Below, one piece after another: positions 26,384-34,832 of a stretch of 64,000 bases of DNA. The notes beneath the pieces are model-generated. The model saw only the letters and a program-made list of their open reading frames with translations. It searched no databases and was not told the DNA's origin. The position numbers were made by a program, and so were the translations under genes. Source of the DNA: Pseudonocardia sp. HH130629-09 (GTDB lineage Bacteria > Actinomycetota > Actinomycetes > Mycobacteriales > Pseudonocardiaceae); assembly GCF_001294645.1 (NCBI RefSeq), contig NZ_CP011868.1:992001-1056000 (forward strand), in the 5' to 3' direction. The first letter of the stretch is position 1; the number at the start of each line of letters is the position of its first letter.

Positions 26384-26397
26384 CGGAGGTTCCCCAC

Positions 26398-27270
26398 ATG
26401 CCCATCGACCCCGCCGGCGTCGTCGCGATCGACGTGCACGTCCACGTCGAGCAGGACGGCCACGGCTGTCTGGCCCTCGACCAGGAGCTGCTCGACGCGT
26501 CGGCCGCGTACTTCAAGGCCGACCAGGACCGCACCCCGACGATCGACGCGATCGCCGAGCACTACCGCGCGCGCCGGATCGCCGCGGTCGTGTTCACCGT
26601 CGACGCGCCGTCGGGCACCGGGCACCCGCCGCTGTCCAGCGAGGAGATCGCCGACGCGGCCGCCGCGCACGCCGACGTCCTGATCCCGTTCGGCTCGGTG
26701 GACCCGCACACCGGCAAGGCCGCCGTCGCCCGCGCCCGCCGCCTGGTCACCGAGCACGGGGTCCGCGGCTTCAAGTTCCACCCCAGCCTGCAGGCGTTCG
26801 AGCCGAACGACATGTGCTTCTACCCGCTCTACGACGCCATCGCCGAGCTCGGCGTGCCCGCGCTGTTCCACACCGGGCAGACCGGGATCGGCGCCGGGCT
26901 GCCGGGCGGGCGCGGGATCAAGCTGCGCTACTCGAACCCGATGCTGCTCGACGACGTCGCCGCCGACCACCCCGACCTCACCGTGGTGCTCGCCCACCCG
27001 TCGGTGCCCTGGCAGGACGAGGCGATCTCGATCGCCACCCACAAGTCCAACGTGTACATCGACCTGTCGGGATGGTCGCCGAAGTACTTCCCGCCGCAGC
27101 TGGTGCGCGCGGCGAACACGATGCTGCGCCGCAAGGTGCTGTTCGGCTCGGACTACCCGGTCATCACCCCGGACCGGTGGCTCGCGGACTTCGAGACCCT
27201 CGAGATGAAGCCCGAGGTCCGGCCGATGATCCTCAAGGACAACGCCGTGCGGGTGCTCGGCCTGGGGTGA
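26398..27270 (+). CDS. Amidohydrolase family 2 protein, probable beta-ketoacyl-CoA hydrolase (CouO-like)
   Basis: A 290-residue metal-dependent hydrolase with a TIM-barrel amidohydrolase-2 fold. Metal ligands fit AIDVHVHVE at the N-terminus, GFKFHPSLQAF near residue 122, LFHTGQTGIGAG near 158, VLAHPSVPWQ near 198 and LFGSDYPVITPDRW near 248. These segments match the CouO group, which in Rhodococcus jostii RHA1 p-hydroxycinnamate breakdown cleaves 4-hydroxyphenyl-beta-ketoacyl-CoA to the benzoate and acetyl-CoA. Position as the last gene after ligase, hydratase and dehydrogenase supports this. ATG at 26398 follows GGAGG by about 8 bp; the longer frame upstream overlaps the dehydrogenase and is a shadow. 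Confidence 0.85.
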   Translation: MPIDPAGVVAIDVHVHVEQDGHGCLALDQELLDASAAYFKADQDRTPTIDAIAEHYRARRIAAVVFTVDAPSGTGHPPLSSEEIADAAAAHADVLIPFGSVDPHTGKAAVARARRLVTEHGVRGFKFHPSLQAFEPNDMCFYPLYDAIAELGVPALFHTGQTGIGAGLPGGRGIKLRYSNPMLLDDVAADHPDLTVVLAHPSVPWQDEAISIATHKSNVYIDLSGWSPKYFPPQLVRAANTMLRRKVLFGSDYPVITPDRWLADFETLEMKPEVRPMILKDNAVRVLGLG

Positions 27271-27278
27271 TCGGCGCC

Positions 27279-27320
27279 GGTGAGGGGTCCGGTGCCGTAT
27301 CCGGCACCGGACCCCTCACC
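27279..27320 (+). terminator. Stem-loop terminator after the cou-like operon
   Basis: A perfect 19-bp stem (27279-27297 with 27302-27320) and a TATC loop, starting 8 bp after the amidohydrolase stop. No T tract follows, which is common for actinobacterial intrinsic terminators. Confidence 0.85.
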
Positions 27321-28041
27321 CGTCGCGACCACCGCTCGAACCGCGGCAGGACGCCGGATCCGGCTCGCCACGGTCCCCACCGGACGGCCAGGTGTCCGGA
27401 CTTCTTCCCGTAAAGATCATCAGCGGCGACGTCGCCGCAGGTCAGCGGCGTGGAGCGACCCGGTTCCCGACGTCGTTGACACGATCGGGTGATTCGTTCT
27501 GCCGCGTTCCGATGATCTGGAGTGGGTCGTCCCGGTCCGTCCGGCGTAGTCCAGGTCACCCCCCGCGCCCGTTTCGAGGGCACTGCGGGCCCGATCTCAC
27601 GATGTGAACCGGTCCAGTGGGGGGTTACTCCGAACGGGTCTGTTTACTGGTCCGCATGCACCTCGTCTCCCGGTTCGCGGTTCGGCGTCACGTCGACCTG
27701 CGCCGCCAGGCGAGCGCGCTCTGTTCCGGCGCCTGACCGCGCCCGGCTCCCGGGCGCGCCCGCGCTCCGCCGCTCGCCGTCCCCGCCACGGGGACCGCGG
27801 CCGCGGTAGCCACGGGACCGCCCCAGCACCCCGCTTCCCCGGTCGACCACCGCGCCCCCGCGCGGACCCTCCCGCCCCGCCTCCCGGCGGCCCGGGAGGT
27901 CGGAGTCCGACGCCCACCGCACGTCCGCGCCTGCCCGCGCCCCGCGACGCCGTCCACACCGGACGGTGCTGCGGTCCGCCGCTCGACGGACGTCCACATC
28001 GGCCCCGAACCGCTCCCCGTCACGAAAGAAGGAGACACGTC
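27321..28041. other. 720-bp intergenic region before the sulfur operon
   Basis: Open frames here are Arg/Pro-rich shadows without family features, and none has a good start site. The stretch around 27600-27660 is less G-rich and could hold the promoter for the operon starting at 28042, but no clear -35/-10 pair was recognised. The sequence AAGAAGGAGA at 28027-28036 is the ribosome-binding site of the first gene. The long untranslated leader leaves room for an RNA element that I cannot identify. Confidence 0.4.
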
Positions 28042-28392
28042 GTGCCTCAGCACCGCGCACGGTCCGCGTCCCGGGTCCGGCTGATCGCCGGTGGCGCCGC
28101 GCTCGCCGGCACCGCCCTGATCGGCCTCTCCGGCGCGGCCCAGGCGGCCACCCCGGACCTGGTCCCCGACCTCGGTCCGATCCTCAGCGCCCCCGACGAC
28201 GACCAGCCCGACCCGGCGCCGACGGCACCCCCGGTCGAGTCGTCCTACGAGGCGTTCGACTCCGACCAGCCGATCCAGCAGCTGCGCGACTTCGCCCCCG
28301 CGGGCGTCCCCGTCGCCGGGCTGGTCGACGTCGTGTCGAAGGCGCCGAAGCAGATCACCCCGACGTTCCTGAGCGGCGGGGCCGGCGAATGA
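28042..28392 (+). CDS. Small exported protein, first gene of sulfur operon
   Basis: A 116-residue protein. A basic N-terminus and the hydrophobic LIAGGAALAGTALIGLSGAAQA with an AxA-like site form a Sec signal peptide. The mature part is acidic and Pro-rich, then ends in LRDFAPAGVPVAGLVDVV, weakly similar in pattern to the end of the His-rich protein at 33585. No family was recognised. The GTG start follows AAGAAGGAG by about 7 bp. The stop overlaps the next start as ATGA, so it is coupled to the propeller protein and may be a partner or secretion helper for it. Confidence 0.75.
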   Translation: MPQHRARSASRVRLIAGGAALAGTALIGLSGAAQAATPDLVPDLGPILSAPDDDQPDPAPTAPPVESSYEAFDSDQPIQQLRDFAPAGVPVAGLVDVVSKAPKQITPTFLSGGAGE

Positions 28393-30221
28393 GCCTGCTC
28401 CCGCAGTCCCGCTGGGCGCGGCGGGGGCTGATCGCCCTCGCGAGCGCCGCTGTCGTCGCCGGGGTCGTCGCGATCCCCGCATCGGCCCAGGGCACGATCG
28501 ACAAGGTCAAGTCCGAGGTCACCGGCGCCGACGGCAAGAACTACTGGGTCGAGAACAACCTCACGCCCGAGGCCCGTCAGCAGTCCGCCGACGGGCCCAA
28601 GAAGGAGTACGCCCTCGTCTGGGCCGGCGACGAGAACATCGCCGACACCGCCGTGGCGGACGTGCGCAACCTGCCCGGGTCGCTGCTCGACCCGGTCGAC
28701 AAGGTCCGCGACGCCCTGCCGGGCCCGGACTTCCTGGCCGTCGTCGACGTCACCAAGGGCACCCCGGACTACGGCAAGGTCGTCAACACCGCGACCGTCG
28801 GCCCGCTCGTGGAGAACGAGCCGCACCACATGCAGTACTCGTGGCGCAAGGGCGACAAGATCTACGCGGGCGGCCTGTTCACCGCGGCGACCTACGTCTT
28901 CGACGTCGCCGCGCTGCCGGAGATCAAGCTCTCGGGCATCTCGCTGCCGTCGCAGACGCTGTGCGGGTCGGTCCCGGACGCCTACTGGGTCCTCAAGGAC
29001 GGCACCGCGTACGGCACCTACATGGGCGGCCCCGTCGCCCCGGGTCCGTGCCGCTACACCAACGGCGAGGTCCGCACCGGTAACGGCTTCGCGGGCGCCC
29101 CGGGCTCGGTCATCCGGTTCGACCAGGAGGGCCGCAACCTCGTCGAGGCCCCGGCCGCGACGGAGACGCCCGAGGACCCGACCCAGTGCCTCAACATGCC
29201 GGCCCTGGGCAACCCCACCTGCGCGAACCCGCACGGGATCCAGGTCCGCGAGGACCTGAACACCATGATCACCAGTGACTACGCCGAGCCGCGGACGATC
29301 ATCCTCGACCCGGTGAAGAACCCGTCGCCGTACCTGCGGCGGCCCACGGTGCGCACCTGGGACATCTCCGACCTGAACAAGCCGAAGGTCAAGTCGGTGC
29401 AGTACCTGCCGACCGGCCCGCGGAGCAACGGTGTCGACCCGCTGCGCAACGAGAACCGCGCCGTCATGGAGACCACGGTCACCAACCGGCCGGAGCACAA
29501 GGGCGCCTTCGCCCAGACGATGCAGGGCGGCGCGATCTTCTACACGCCCGACATCACCGCCGACAACCCGGAGTGGAAGGAGGTCTTCGACCTGGGGACC
29601 GCCGCGCCGCACCTGGGCGTCGGGGGCGAGAACGGTGGCCCGAGCGCGAACGGTGGCTGGATCCAGACCAGCGCCGACGACAAGACGCTCTACCACGCCA
29701 TGATCGGCCGCAAGGCCGGCACGCTGGGCCCGGACGACAAGGGCACCGCGGGCGGCGTCATCGCGCTCGACATCGAGAAGCTGCTGGCCTCGGGACCGAA
29801 CCCGAGCTGCTCGATCGACACGATCGAGGAGACCACCGCCGGTGGCGCCGAGGCCGACTGCCCGACCATCAAGGGCACCGTCGGCATCAACTCCGACCAG
29901 ACCGGCGCCGGCCCGCACTGGGGCGCGCTGGACAACCTGGAGCTCGGTGACGACGGCTACTACCACCACACCGACCAGCCCAAGCGCCTCGCGACCGCGA
30001 ACTACTTCGTGGCCCGCACCGGGCTGGACGGCGACCACCGCCTCTGCATGACCGACATCGCCCCGGACGGCTCGCTGTCCCTGGACGAGTCGTTCAAGGA
30101 CGAGGACACCGGTGAGACCTGCGTCAACTTCAACCGCGAGAACTGGCCGCACGGTGCGTTCGGCAATGCCAAGCCGCACTCGATGCTGTTCGTCGCCGCG
30201 GACGAGGACATCAAGGACTGA
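28389..30221 (+). CDS. Exported SBP56-like beta-propeller, probable methanethiol oxidase
   Basis: A 610-residue protein with a signal peptide (RRGLIALASAAVVAGVVAIPASAQG). The body reads as a selenium-binding-protein-56 propeller: DFLAVVDVTKGTPDYGKVVN, ENEPHHMQYSW, NPHGIQVREDLNTMITSDY, WDISDLNKPKV, GPHWGALDN and KPHSMLF. The HH, PHG and PHW histidines are candidate copper ligands. Bacterial SBP56 proteins (MtoX) oxidise methanethiol to formaldehyde, sulfide and peroxide in the periplasm. At 610 residues it is longer than typical MtoX (about 430). ATG at 28389 overlaps the preceding stop. The YeeE/YedE transporter downstream supports a sulfur role; activity is inferred. Confidence 0.7.
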   Translation: MSLLPQSRWARRGLIALASAAVVAGVVAIPASAQGTIDKVKSEVTGADGKNYWVENNLTPEARQQSADGPKKEYALVWAGDENIADTAVADVRNLPGSLLDPVDKVRDALPGPDFLAVVDVTKGTPDYGKVVNTATVGPLVENEPHHMQYSWRKGDKIYAGGLFTAATYVFDVAALPEIKLSGISLPSQTLCGSVPDAYWVLKDGTAYGTYMGGPVAPGPCRYTNGEVRTGNGFAGAPGSVIRFDQEGRNLVEAPAATETPEDPTQCLNMPALGNPTCANPHGIQVREDLNTMITSDYAEPRTIILDPVKNPSPYLRRPTVRTWDISDLNKPKVKSVQYLPTGPRSNGVDPLRNENRAVMETTVTNRPEHKGAFAQTMQGGAIFYTPDITADNPEWKEVFDLGTAAPHLGVGGENGGPSANGGWIQTSADDKTLYHAMIGRKAGTLGPDDKGTAGGVIALDIEKLLASGPNPSCSIDTIEETTAGGAEADCPTIKGTVGINSDQTGAGPHWGALDNLELGDDGYYHHTDQPKRLATANYFVARTGLDGDHRLCMTDIAPDGSLSLDESFKDEDTGETCVNFNRENWPHGAFGNAKPHSMLFVAADEDIKD

Positions 30222-32227
30222 TGACGTCCGTGTCGTTCTCGACGTCGTTCTCGACACTCGTGCCGGCCGGCGGGCTCCTGCCCGCCGGCCCGGCCGGGGA
30301 CGCCCCCGCCCTGCTCCGTGCAGTGGCGGGGGCCGCCCCGGCGGTCCTCGCCGCAGGACCCTCCGACGGTGTGCCGTTCGTGGACACGGCCCTGCGCCTG
30401 GTCCTGCTCACCGCGCTCGCCGTGGTGGCCGGGTCCGGCCTGGTGCGTGTCCTCGCCGACGCCCCCGGACGCGCCGAGCGGGTCGTCGCGGGAGTCGCGG
30501 CGCTCGTCGCCGTCTCCGCCGCGGTTGCCGCGGTGACCCGGTCCGGCGCCGGGATCTCCGGCTGGACCCTGCTGCTCCTGCTGGCGACGGTGGCGGTGCC
30601 CGCGCTGCTCGCCGGCCCGCGGCCGGTGCTCGCCGTCGCCCCCGCGCTGGTGGTGACCGGGCTGCTGGCGATCCAGCTGGCCGGGACCCCGTCGGCGCCG
30701 TGGTTCGCCCTCGACGCCGGGTACGCCGTCGTGGGGGCCCTGGCCGCCGGTGCCGCGCTGCACCTGGCCACCGCGACCGACCCGGCGCCGCGGGTCGCCC
30801 GGGTGCGGATCGTCGGCATCGCGGCGGGGACGGTCGCAGTGGTGCTCGCCGCGGTCCGGGTCGCCCTCACCGGACCGTTCTCGCTCACCGACCTGCACGG
30901 CACCGGCTACGGCCGGGCGGTGCTGGTCACCGTGCTGGCCCCGGCCGCGGTCGCGGCCCTGCTCGCCGTGCAGGCGTGGGTGACCCGCCGTGCAACGGCC
31001 GGGACCCGCTCCGACGGGGTGCGGGCCGCCGAGCTGCGCGACCGTCTCCGCACCCCGGTCGTGCTGGCCGCCCTCGCGGCGGTCGGTGCGGCGACGCTGC
31101 CGGCCGCACTGCCCTCCCCGGCCCCGGGGGCCACCCCCGGCCAGGCGCTGCTGCGCTCGGTCGACCTCGGTGCGGGCCCGCTGACCCTGGCGGTGTCCCC
31201 GATGCGCCCCGGACCCAACCTGGTGCAGCTCACCGGCGGCGGGGTCGAGGTGACCGGCCCGGACGCACGGATGCCCGCCGGGCACGGTGGTGACCCGGGC
31301 GCCCCCGCCGGGTACGCGGTGCGGGTGGGGGACCGGGCCGTCCCGTTCACCGCCCGTACGGAGGTCCGTGGCGGCTGGGCCCTCGTCGACCTGCCCGCGG
31401 GAACCTCGTCGATCACCCTCACCGCGGGTGGCCTGACCCGCTCGGTGCCGGTCGACGTCGGCACCGAGCGCACCGCCCCGGCGGGCGCGACCGGGCCCGA
31501 CGCCCCGGAGTGCCTGTCGGCCACGGTCGGGCGGATCGTCGCCGGTGGCGACGCCACCGTCGGGAACTGCCCGTCCGAGGCGCTCGACCCCGCCGACGCC
31601 GGTGCCCTGCGTGGCATCGTGCGTGCGCTCGGGGGCCAGGGGGCGCCGGGCCTCGCGATCGCCGGCGACGCGTCGCCGCGCTCGCGGGCCGCCGCCGACG
31701 TCGTGCGGGCCGAGGCCGCGGCCGCCGGGCTGCCCGTCCGCCCGGCCGCGGGTCCCCAGGACGCGCTGCTGGTCGTCTCGGGCTGGCAGCTCGCCGCCAC
31801 CACGGTGCGCGACACCGCCCGCGCGGCGCTCACCACGCCCACCGCGCTCGGCGGGACCTACCTTGCACCCTGGCTGCTGACCGGCGGCGTGCTCGGCCAG
31901 AGCCCGGGCACCCTGCTCCCGCTGGACTTCGGTCCGCAGGAGCCGGCCCCGCAGCGCTACGTGCGGCTGCTGGCCGCCGTCGCCCCGGGCTCGGCGCCGT
32001 CGCTGTCCGGGCTGCGCGCCTGGGCCGCCACGTCCGGCGAGACCTACGCCGACCCGGTGCCGTCGCTGTACGCCGCCGCACCGGTCGACGTGCCCATGAC
32101 CGCCGACACCGACGGCGGCCACCACGGGTCGCCCAACGAGGCGGCGTGGTTCCCGGGCGGCGCGGTCGTCCGGATCGGCTCCGCACTCGACACCGGTCCC
32201 GGCACCCCCGCCGGCCCGACCCCCTGA
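30221..32227 (+). CDS. Large membrane protein with extracytoplasmic C-terminal domain
   Basis: A 668-residue protein. About eight hydrophobic helices lie in the first 310 residues (for example LVLLTALAVVAGSGLVRVL and AVLVTVLAPAAVAALLAVQ), an arrangement reminiscent of CopD copper-import proteins. A beta-rich stretch with MRPGPNLVQLTGGGVEV, recalling CopC-like strands, follows, then an Ala-rich soluble domain with GLAIAGDASPRSRAAADVV. The last part carries HHGSPNEAAWFPGG. I cannot name a family with confidence. ATG at 30221 overlaps the propeller stop as TGATG, so the pair is translationally coupled. It could supply copper or handle product for the propeller enzyme; both are guesses. Confidence 0.6.
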   Translation: MTSVSFSTSFSTLVPAGGLLPAGPAGDAPALLRAVAGAAPAVLAAGPSDGVPFVDTALRLVLLTALAVVAGSGLVRVLADAPGRAERVVAGVAALVAVSAAVAAVTRSGAGISGWTLLLLLATVAVPALLAGPRPVLAVAPALVVTGLLAIQLAGTPSAPWFALDAGYAVVGALAAGAALHLATATDPAPRVARVRIVGIAAGTVAVVLAAVRVALTGPFSLTDLHGTGYGRAVLVTVLAPAAVAALLAVQAWVTRRATAGTRSDGVRAAELRDRLRTPVVLAALAAVGAATLPAALPSPAPGATPGQALLRSVDLGAGPLTLAVSPMRPGPNLVQLTGGGVEVTGPDARMPAGHGGDPGAPAGYAVRVGDRAVPFTARTEVRGGWALVDLPAGTSSITLTAGGLTRSVPVDVGTERTAPAGATGPDAPECLSATVGRIVAGGDATVGNCPSEALDPADAGALRGIVRALGGQGAPGLAIAGDASPRSRAAADVVRAEAAAAGLPVRPAAGPQDALLVVSGWQLAATTVRDTARAALTTPTALGGTYLAPWLLTGGVLGQSPGTLLPLDFGPQEPAPQRYVRLLAAVAPGSAPSLSGLRAWAATSGETYADPVPSLYAAAPVDVPMTADTDGGHHGSPNEAAWFPGGAVVRIGSALDTGPGTPAGPTP

Positions 32228-32250
32228 CCGCCACCCACGAGGAGAGTCCC

Positions 32251-33546
32251 GTGTCGATCACGAAGGATCCGTCCGGCCGGTCGCCGGGCTCCCTGGTCCG
32301 CGCCCTGCGCGAGCTGCCCGCCTCCGGGCGCACCGCCTACGGCCCGCAGGACCGCGAGGCCGCCCCGCCGCAGTGGCCGGTGGTCGCGGTCGGCCTGGTC
32401 CTGGCGGTGCTGTTCCTCGTCGGGGTGGGCGCCGTCGCCCCGGCGACGATGGTCGGCACCGCCGCGCTCGGCCTGGCCCTGGGCTTCACGCTGTTCCACT
32501 CCCGGTTCGGCTTCACCTCCGGCTGGCGTCAGCTCGTCGCCGTCGGGCAGGGCGCCGCGATCCGCGCGCACATGCTCATGCTGGCGACGGCGTCGGTGCT
32601 GTTCGCGGTGATCCTCTCGTCCGGGTTCGCGCTCGCCGGGGACCCGCGGGGCTTCACCAACCCGATCGGCATCGGGCTCGTCGTCGGCGCCTTCCTGTTC
32701 GGTGTCGGCATGCAGGTCGGCGGGTCGTGCGCGTCGGGGACGCTGTTCGCCGTCGGCAGCGGGCAGTCCGCGATCGTGCTGACGCTGTTCGGGTTCATCG
32801 TCGGGTCGATGTTCGCGGTGTTCACCCACACCTTCTGGACGCAGACCGTCCCGCAGGGTCCGAGCATCAACCTGGCCCAGCTGCTCGGCTACCCGGGTGC
32901 GGTCGCGGTGACGCTGCTGGTCACGGCAGGGATCACCGTGGTGACCTGGGTCGTCGCCCGGCGCCGCACCCCGCCCCCGGTCGAGCGGCCGCCGTCGGCC
33001 CGCGGTGCGGCACGCGTGCTGCGCGGCTCGTGGCCGATGTGGGTCGGCGCGCTCGTGCTCGCAGTGCTCAACGCGGCCGTCCTGTTCGTCTCCGCCGCCC
33101 CGTGGGGTGTGACCTCGGCGTTCGCGCTGTGGGGCTCGAAGGTCCTGCAGGTGGTCGGGTTCGACATGGCGGGGCTGGCCTACTGGCAGGTCCCGGCGAA
33201 CGCCCGGTCGCTGGCCGCGCCGGTGCTCGCCGACCGCATCTCCAACCTCGACGTCGGCATCATGATCGGCGCGCTGGTGGCCTCCGCGGTGGGCGGCGCG
33301 TTCGTGCTGCACAAGCGCATCCCCTGGAAGCTCGGCCTCGGCGCCGTCCTCGGCGGCATCGCGATGGGCTACGGCGCGCGCCTCGCGGGCGGCTGCAACA
33401 TCGGTGCCTACTTCTCCGGCATCGCCTCGTTCAGCCTGCACGGCTGGATCTGGGCCGTCGTCGCACTCGGCGGCACCTGGGTCGGGCTGCGGCTTCGGCC
33501 GCTGTTCGGCCTGACCAACCCCAAGCCGGTCGACTCGCTCTGCTGA
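32251..33546 (+). CDS. YeeE/YedE family sulfur-compound transporter
   Basis: A 431-residue integral membrane protein. Two DUF395-type repeats carry the hallmark cysteines: VGGSCASGTLFAVGSGQ near residue 160 and LAGGCNIGAYFSGIA near residue 375, as in the thiosulfate importer TsuA/YeeE, where conserved cysteines relay the substrate. GTG at 32251 lies 7 bp after GAGGAGAG. The last residue is a cysteine (DSLC). It follows the membrane protein by 23 bp. It probably imports thiosulfate or a related sulfur species released outside the cell. Confidence 0.88.
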   Translation: MSITKDPSGRSPGSLVRALRELPASGRTAYGPQDREAAPPQWPVVAVGLVLAVLFLVGVGAVAPATMVGTAALGLALGFTLFHSRFGFTSGWRQLVAVGQGAAIRAHMLMLATASVLFAVILSSGFALAGDPRGFTNPIGIGLVVGAFLFGVGMQVGGSCASGTLFAVGSGQSAIVLTLFGFIVGSMFAVFTHTFWTQTVPQGPSINLAQLLGYPGAVAVTLLVTAGITVVTWVVARRRTPPPVERPPSARGAARVLRGSWPMWVGALVLAVLNAAVLFVSAAPWGVTSAFALWGSKVLQVVGFDMAGLAYWQVPANARSLAAPVLADRISNLDVGIMIGALVASAVGGAFVLHKRIPWKLGLGAVLGGIAMGYGARLAGGCNIGAYFSGIASFSLHGWIWAVVALGGTWVGLRLRPLFGLTNPKPVDSLC

Positions 33547-33584
33547 GCACGCCGGACGCTCCCCCCACCAGAGAGGTTCACACC

Positions 33585-33914
33585 ATGACCGCACGCACCA
33601 CCGCCCGCGCACTGGCCGCCGTCGCCGGCGCCGGAGCGCTGGCCACCCTGGCCGGCGGGCTCGCGCACGCCGACGAGGGCCACCAGCGCCACGGCCACGG
33701 AGACGCCCACTACGACGGCACCGTCTGGCACTACGACGGCGAGGCGACCCCGAGCGACTCGGCCGAGCTGAACCCGTCCGCCGGTGACCGGCCGGGTGGG
33801 AACACCCCCGTGTACCTGCTCAAGGACGTCCCGGCGGCACCGCTGCCGAAGGACCTGCTGACCCCGGTCGACCTGACCGCGCCCGTGTTCGGGGCGCTCG
33901 ACGGCCTGAGCTGA
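33585..33914 (+). CDS. Small exported His-rich protein
   Basis: A 109-residue protein. TARALAAVAGAGALATLAGGLAHA is a signal peptide with an AHA cleavage site. The mature N-terminus is DEGHQRHGHGDAHYDGTVWH, six His with acidic residues, a probable Cu or Zn site. The tail VYLLKDVPAAPLPKDLL is neutral. GAGAGG precedes the ATG by about 9 bp. It is the last gene of the operon and is followed by a strong hairpin. No family was recognised; a periplasm-like copper carrier for the propeller oxidase is an attractive but untested role. Confidence 0.72.
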   Translation: MTARTTARALAAVAGAGALATLAGGLAHADEGHQRHGHGDAHYDGTVWHYDGEATPSDSAELNPSAGDRPGGNTPVYLLKDVPAAPLPKDLLTPVDLTAPVFGALDGLS

Positions 33915-33985
33915 CCGGTCCGCCCCGGACGGTCGCGCACAGGGCCGCCCGGGGTGCAACCGGCTCGCACGGGCAGGCGGGCCGG

Positions 33986-34021
33986 GATCGCCCCGTCCGG
34001 GATCTCCCGGGCGGGGCGATC
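33986..34021. terminator. Bidirectional hairpin between sulfur operon and yceI-like gene
   Basis: A 16-bp stem (33986-34001 with 34006-34021, one T-G wobble) closes an ATCT loop. It lies 71 bp after the His-rich gene and touches the stop codon of the convergent gene at 34020. Confidence 0.75.
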
Positions 34022-34832
34022 ACGCGTGCGGAGCGTCCTGCAGGACGGCCTGCACGTCGAGGTCGATCCGCAGCGTCCGCCCGACGGCGAGCACGCCGGC
34101 CAGCACCGACTGGTTCCAGTCGATCGCGAACTCGTCGCGGGAGATCTCGGTGGTGGCGGTGAACGCCGCCCGGGTGCCGCCCCACAGGTCGGGGCCGGTG
34201 CCGCCGTAGGTCATGTGCAGGTCGACCGGTGCCTTGACGCCCTTGAGCGAGAGCATCCCGTGCACCGTCCAGCGGGTGGCGTCGACCCGGGTCAGGCCGT
34301 CGCCCTCGTAGCCGATGGCCGGGTGGGTCTCGACGTCGAGGAAGTCCGCGGTCCGCAGGTGGGAGTCGCGGTCGGGGTCGTCGGAGTCCACCGATCCCGC
34401 GTCGATCGACACACTGACCGAGCTGGCCTCGAACGGGTCGGCCACCCGCAGATCGCCGGAGAACCGGCGCAGCCTGCCGTGGATGCGGCTCATGCCCAGG
34501 TGCAGCGCGGTGGCCCGGATGCTGGAGTGCTGCGGGTCGATCCGCCACAGCCCCGGGGTGGGCAGCACCGCGCCGCCGGCCCTGGCGAGCTCGACGCGGC
34601 CCAGGTCGACGCCGTCCCCGGCGAGGGAGACCGCCCGCGCGGAGGGCTCGTACCCCGCCGCGGCGACGACGACCGTGTGCGGGCCCGGCGCCAGCTCCGC
34701 CACCGCGAACCCGCCGTCGGCCCGGCTGGCCGCCCGGCCCCGCTGCACGCCGGTGGCGTCCATGACGGTGACCGTCGCGCCGGTCACCGGCCAGCCGTCG
34801 GGGGTGCTCAGCCGTCCGTGGAGCTCAGCCAT
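34020..34832 (-). CDS. YceI-family protein with N-terminal carboxypeptidase-regulatory-like domain
   Basis: A 270-residue two-domain protein. Residues 1-85 form a CnaB/carboxypeptidase-regulatory-like beta sandwich (LHGRLSTPDGWPVTGATVTV, GPHTVVVAAAGYEPSA). Residues 93-265 are a YceI lipocalin-like barrel: WRIDPQHSSIRATALHLGMS, SIDAGSVDSDDPDRDSHLR, GMLSLKGVKAPVDLHMTY and SRDEFAIDWN. YceI barrels bind polyprenoid lipids. No signal peptide is present, unlike E. coli YceI. The start overlaps the upstream repeat-protein gene by 8 bp, so the two form one operon. Confidence 0.85.
   Translation of the reverse strand: MAELHGRLSTPDGWPVTGATVTVMDATGVQRGRAASRADGGFAVAELAPGPHTVVVAAAGYEPSARAVSLAGDGVDLGRVELARAGGAVLPTPGLWRIDPQHSSIRATALHLGMSRIHGRLRRFSGDLRVADPFEASSVSVSIDAGSVDSDDPDRDSHLRTADFLDVETHPAIGYEGDGLTRVDATRWTVHGMLSLKGVKAPVDLHMTYGGTGPDLWGGTRAAFTATTEISRDEFAIDWNQSVLAGVLAVGRTLRIDLDVQAVLQDAPHA

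Noticed and set aside
30002-32125. A 707-codon minus-strand frame opposite the membrane protein gene
   Set aside because: Gly/Arg/His-rich, no motifs; the plus strand has signal peptide and helices.
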